A stretch of 64,000 bases of DNA. Origin: Dakarella massiliensis (GTDB lineage Bacteria > Pseudomonadota > Gammaproteobacteria > Burkholderiales > Burkholderiaceae_F). Location: positions 124,001 to 188,000 of the forward strand of contig NZ_CVTY01000004.1 in the NCBI RefSeq assembly GCF_001182045.1. The letters run 5' to 3'. The notes under the pieces are model-generated. The model saw nothing but the letters and a program-made list of their open reading frames with translations, made no database searches and was not told the origin of the DNA. Of this stretch, positions 61,619 through 64,000 are shown in pieces; the first letter of the stretch is position 1; each line of letters opens with the position of its first letter. The position numbers were made by a program, and so were the translations under genes.

Positions 61619-62311
61619 ATGTCTGATGCAAAAGTAGAAACAAACGCTGCTGAACAGGCGCCTCAGACACACGAGAACAAGCTGCCGGGAATTGGGGCGT
61701 TTATCGCCTTTCTTCTCGCTGTGATTATGTTCTCCGGTGTGTTTGCCAAGATGCCTGATGCCTACAAGTGGCTTTCCGCCCTTGACTTCTCGACCCTCGT
61801 CGGCAAGTTCGGCACAATCGTCGATAAGGCGAATCTCGTGGGTCACGGCGGCAACGGTGCCCGCGGCGGCTTCCTCTTCGGTCTTTCCCTCGTTCCGGGC
61901 GTGATGTTCGCTCTCGGCATGATTGAAGTCCTCGCTCACTACGGCGCTCTCCGTGCCGCTCAGTTCCTGATGACTCCGCTTCTCAAGCCGCTCCTTGGTC
62001 TTCCGGGTCTGACGGGCCTTGCCCTGATTACCGACCTTCAGTCGACTGACGCCGGCGCCGGTCTCACGAAGGGTCTCTATGACGACGGTCTGATCAACAG
62101 TAAGCAGCTTGTCACGATGTGCGCCTGGCAGTACGCGGGCGCTGGCTGCATCAGCAACTACATGACTACCGTGGTTGGCGGCCTCATCGCCTGGTTCCTC
62201 GTACCGATCTGGGTCCCGATGGTGGTTTTCCTCGTCCTGAAGTTTGTCGGCGCGATGCTTGTTCGCTTCGTGCTCTCGACCGTTTATAAGAAGGACTTCG
62301 CAAATGAGTAA
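61619..62311 (+). CDS. yjiH: YjiH-family inner-membrane protein, second copy
   Basis: A 230-residue Gate-domain membrane protein paralogous to 9333-10028: PGVMFALGMIEVLAHYGALR, then LLGLPGLTGLALITDLQSTD, then WQYAGAGCISNYM. AGGGAG lies 7 nt before the ATG at 61619. It overlaps the yjiG gene by 8 bp. Confidence 0.85.
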   Translation: MSDAKVETNAAEQAPQTHENKLPGIGAFIAFLLAVIMFSGVFAKMPDAYKWLSALDFSTLVGKFGTIVDKANLVGHGGNGARGGFLFGLSLVPGVMFALGMIEVLAHYGALRAAQFLMTPLLKPLLGLPGLTGLALITDLQSTDAGAGLTKGLYDDGLINSKQLVTMCAWQYAGAGCISNYMTTVVGGLIAWFLVPIWVPMVVFLVLKFVGAMLVRFVLSTVYKKDFANE

Positions 62312-62786
62312 TAACAACGCAGCTCAGGCCGAAAAAGTTTCCCAGAATCCGTTTGATATCTTTATCGTCGGCTGCCGCAAGGGCTGGAATCTCGGCGTCT
62401 TCAACCTGATCCCGAACGTGCTGATGGCGTTCGTGCTCACCTACATGCTGACGATCTTCGGCGTGATGGATTGGATCGGCAATACCTGCGGCGGGTTCAT
62501 GGCGGTCTTCGGTCTGCCGGGCAAGGCGATTCTCGTGCTCTGCGCCACGTGGCTCTCCTGCGGCGCTGGTGTCGGTGTCGCTGCCGCTCTTGCGACGGAC
62601 GGTTCCCTGAACGCTAATGACATCACGATTCTGCTTCCCGCCCTCATTCTGATGGCGTCGCAGATCCAGTACATGGGCCGTCTCCTCGGCATCACGGACT
62701 GCCCGAAGAAGTACTGGCCGGTTCTGATGGTGAACTCGGTTCTGATGGCCTTCATCAGTATGGAAGTGATGCACTTCTTTATCTGA
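62304..62786 (+). CDS. yjiG: YjiG-family inner-membrane protein, second copy
   Basis: A 160-residue membrane protein paralogous to 8818-9315 (CRKGWNLGVFNLIPNVLMAF; IGNTCGGFMAVFGLPGKAI; SQIQYMGRLLGI). It overlaps the yjiH end by 8 bp, with a different gap from copy 1, so the two pairs diverged some time ago. A terminator follows at 62837-62875. Confidence 0.83.
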   Translation: MSNNNAAQAEKVSQNPFDIFIVGCRKGWNLGVFNLIPNVLMAFVLTYMLTIFGVMDWIGNTCGGFMAVFGLPGKAILVLCATWLSCGAGVGVAAALATDGSLNANDITILLPALILMASQIQYMGRLLGITDCPKKYWPVLMVNSVLMAFISMEVMHFFI

Positions 62787-62836
62787 TGAAGCTTCAGGAT
62801 TCGCTCAGGTCCAGAGCGAATCACGAAAAGCCAGAA

Positions 62837-62875
62837 ATGCCCGGCCCCTGAATCAGGTGGCCGGGCATTGTTTTT
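62837..62875 (+). terminator. Terminator of the second yjiH-yjiG pair
   Basis: ATGCCCGGCC (62837-62846) pairs with GGCCGGGCAT (62859-62868), followed by TTGTTTTT. Confidence 0.9.
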
Positions 62876-62963
62876 GTGCCCCTCCGCTCCATCTCTCCTA
62901 CTCGGAGCGCGGCCGATAAAATACCGGCAGCACTTATATAAAACACCTGGAGGTATCGGCAAG

Positions 62964-63512
62964 ATGTCACATGCATTGGTTTTCATTGCGGACGGTTTTG
63001 AGGAAATCGAGGCACTGACTTCCGTTGACCCGCTCCGCCGGGGCGGCGTAGACGTAAAAACGGTTTCCGTGGGCGGCGGAAATCTGAGAAAGGGAGCTCA
63101 CGGTGTTCAGATTCTCTGCGATACGCTGCTCTCCTCTGCTGACTGGGATCAGGCCGATATGCTCGTCCTGCCGGGCGGGTGGCCGGGCGCGGAGAACCTC
63201 GGTCAGGATACGGTTCTCACGGGGAAACTGAAGGAATTCGCGGATGATCCGAAGAAATGGGTGGCCGCGATCTGTGCCGCGCCTTACGTGCTTGGCGGTC
63301 TCGGGCTGCTTCGCGGCAAGCGCGCGACCTGCTATCCGGGTTTTGAAAAGTACCTTGAGGGAGCCGAAGTGACCGGAGGCCGTGTTGAGCGCGACGGGCA
63401 TATCATCACGGGCCGCGGGCCGGGCACAGCCTCAGATTTCGCACTTGAGCTTGTTGAGGTGCTTGAGGGGAAGGACAAGGCGGAAGACGTCCGCGACGGC
63501 CTCGCCGGCTGA
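62964..63512 (+). CDS. DJ-1/PfpI family protein (YajL-like)
   Basis: A 182-residue DJ-1 superfamily protein. A conserved Glu lies in FIADGFEEIEALT, MLVLPGGWPGAENL forms the oxyanion region, and the nucleophilic Cys is in AAICAAPYVLGGLG. Related to YajL/ThiJ, linked to protection against carbonyl or oxidative damage; exact activity uncertain. CTGGAGG precedes the ATG at 62964. Confidence 0.9.
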   Translation: MSHALVFIADGFEEIEALTSVDPLRRGGVDVKTVSVGGGNLRKGAHGVQILCDTLLSSADWDQADMLVLPGGWPGAENLGQDTVLTGKLKEFADDPKKWVAAICAAPYVLGGLGLLRGKRATCYPGFEKYLEGAEVTGGRVERDGHIITGRGPGTASDFALELVEVLEGKDKAEDVRDGLAG

Positions 63513-63601
63513 TCGGAACTCAGAAGAGAAAAGTCTCCGGAAATTCCGTTTTTTCGGTTTCGAGTTTATAATAAGGGTTTGCGCTACTAAGGTTTCTACT
63601 C

Positions 63602-64000
63602 ATGATTCTTTTCTCTTCTTTTCGTATACGGGAAAGAGCTCTGCGGCATGCGGTCGCTGCAGGGCTTTTTCTCACCTGCCTTGCGACGCTTGGGACTTCT
63701 GGTGCCGCCTGGGCTTCCGGAATTGATGCCGTAAAGCTCCAGGTAAATGTCCCCTATGCCTTCCTGCCTTCGCTGAAAGGCGCGGAGGGGGCGGCGTTCG
63801 CTTCCGAAAAGAAAGAGGGAACTTTTCCAACCGGCCGCTACCTTGATCTTTCATTCGGGAGCGGCATGGCGCTTCGCGAGGGACTCGGAGACGGCCGATA
63901 CCGACTCCTTGCGGTCACTGATGACGGTCCTACCTGTCATGGCCCCGGGCGAAAGACCCGTGATGGTCTGATTCCAACCCGCCTCTATCTGATTCCCGGG
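63602..64000 (+). CDS. Exported phytase-like esterase, 5' part (cut by window end)
   Basis: An open frame from ATG 63602 runs through the window end with no stop (133 residues seen). A signal peptide (HAVAAGLFLTCLATL, cleavage near AWA-S, about residue 39) is followed by YLDLSFGSGMALRE and YRLLAVTDDGPTCHGPG. The last resembles the opening blade of the esterase-like phytase family (PF13449 type). Family call moderate because most of the protein is outside the window. Confidence 0.7.
   Translation, partial: MILFSSFRIRERALRHAVAAGLFLTCLATLGTSGAAWASGIDAVKLQVNVPYAFLPSLKGAEGAAFASEKKEGTFPTGRYLDLSFGSGMALREGLGDGRYRLLAVTDDGPTCHGPGRKTRDGLIPTRLYLIPG

Noticed and set aside
63672..63854. A 60-codon minus-strand frame at the window end
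   Set aside because: Antisense to the start of the phytase-like gene, which has a signal peptide and family motifs.

Overview
The window looks like a chromosomal segment of a gut-type betaproteobacterium, most likely family Sutterellaceae (Sutterella/Parasutterella-like). This is inferred from gene content rather than from a marker gene. The pointers are a Tat-exported flavin reductase with a separate tetrahaem cytochrome, a Ralstonia-style membrane-bound hydrogenase maturation set, a complete System I cytochrome c maturation operon, an anaerobic ribonucleotide reductase and high-GC coding sequence. The picture is an asaccharolytic, H2- or organic-donor-driven anaerobic/microaerophilic respirer.

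Layout. 0-5 kb: flavoprotein reductase, convergent tetrahaem cytochrome c, and a TtrSR-like two-component system. 5.4-7.3 kb: first copy of a 1949-bp IS1634-like insertion sequence beside tRNA-Ser(GCU). 7.6-10 kb: M20 peptidase and a YjiG/YjiH membrane protein pair. 10.4-13.4 kb: a Zn/Cd/Pb P-type ATPase divergent from a CadR-like MerR regulator, with a clear MerR operator between them. 13.4-19.6 kb: two membrane proteins, an N-terminally extended TadA, an LD-carboxypeptidase, and a hybrid kinase convergent with a NarL-type regulator.

35.1 down to 19.6 kb (minus strand) is one long hydrogenase locus: hyaABC-type structural genes, an intrinsic terminator, then hyaD, hupF, hyaE, hyaF/hupH, rubredoxin, hybE/hupJ, hupK, hypA, hypB, hypF, hypC, hypD and hypE, ending in an RDD membrane protein and an unknown protein. 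The small subunit carries the two extra cysteines of oxygen-tolerant enzymes. Divergently, 35.7-43.0 kb holds ccmABCDEFGHI, followed by aroD. 44-49.4 kb (minus): ankyrin protein, TatD, and two tandem long-chain acyl-CoA ligases.

49.6-53.1 kb (minus) is a four-gene cluster that I read as a candidate ferrosome (fez-like) iron-storage system: a P1B-type ATPase with an SCA membrane motif and a Cys-less Gly-Arg-x-Arg N-terminal domain, a second protein carrying the same domain, and two small membrane proteins. 53.8-56.8 kb is an anaerobic ribonucleotide reductase whose glycyl-radical segment is a separate 64-residue gene, followed by its activase. 56.9-58.4 kb: NhaC antiporter. 58.4-59.3 kb: a long structured noncoding stretch with its own promoter, ahead of a 62-residue gene. 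59.3-61.3 kb: second IS copy, inverted relative to the first. 61.6-64 kb: a second YjiH/YjiG pair, a DJ-1/PfpI protein, and the start of an exported phytase-like esterase cut by the window end.

How it fits together: the hydrogenase would feed electrons from H2 through its b-type cytochrome to the quinone pool; the Ccm system would mature the tetrahaem and other c-type cytochromes; and the flavoprotein/cytochrome pair would be one terminal reductase. The iron-storage candidate and the O2-independent nucleotide reductase suit an anaerobe with a large iron demand.
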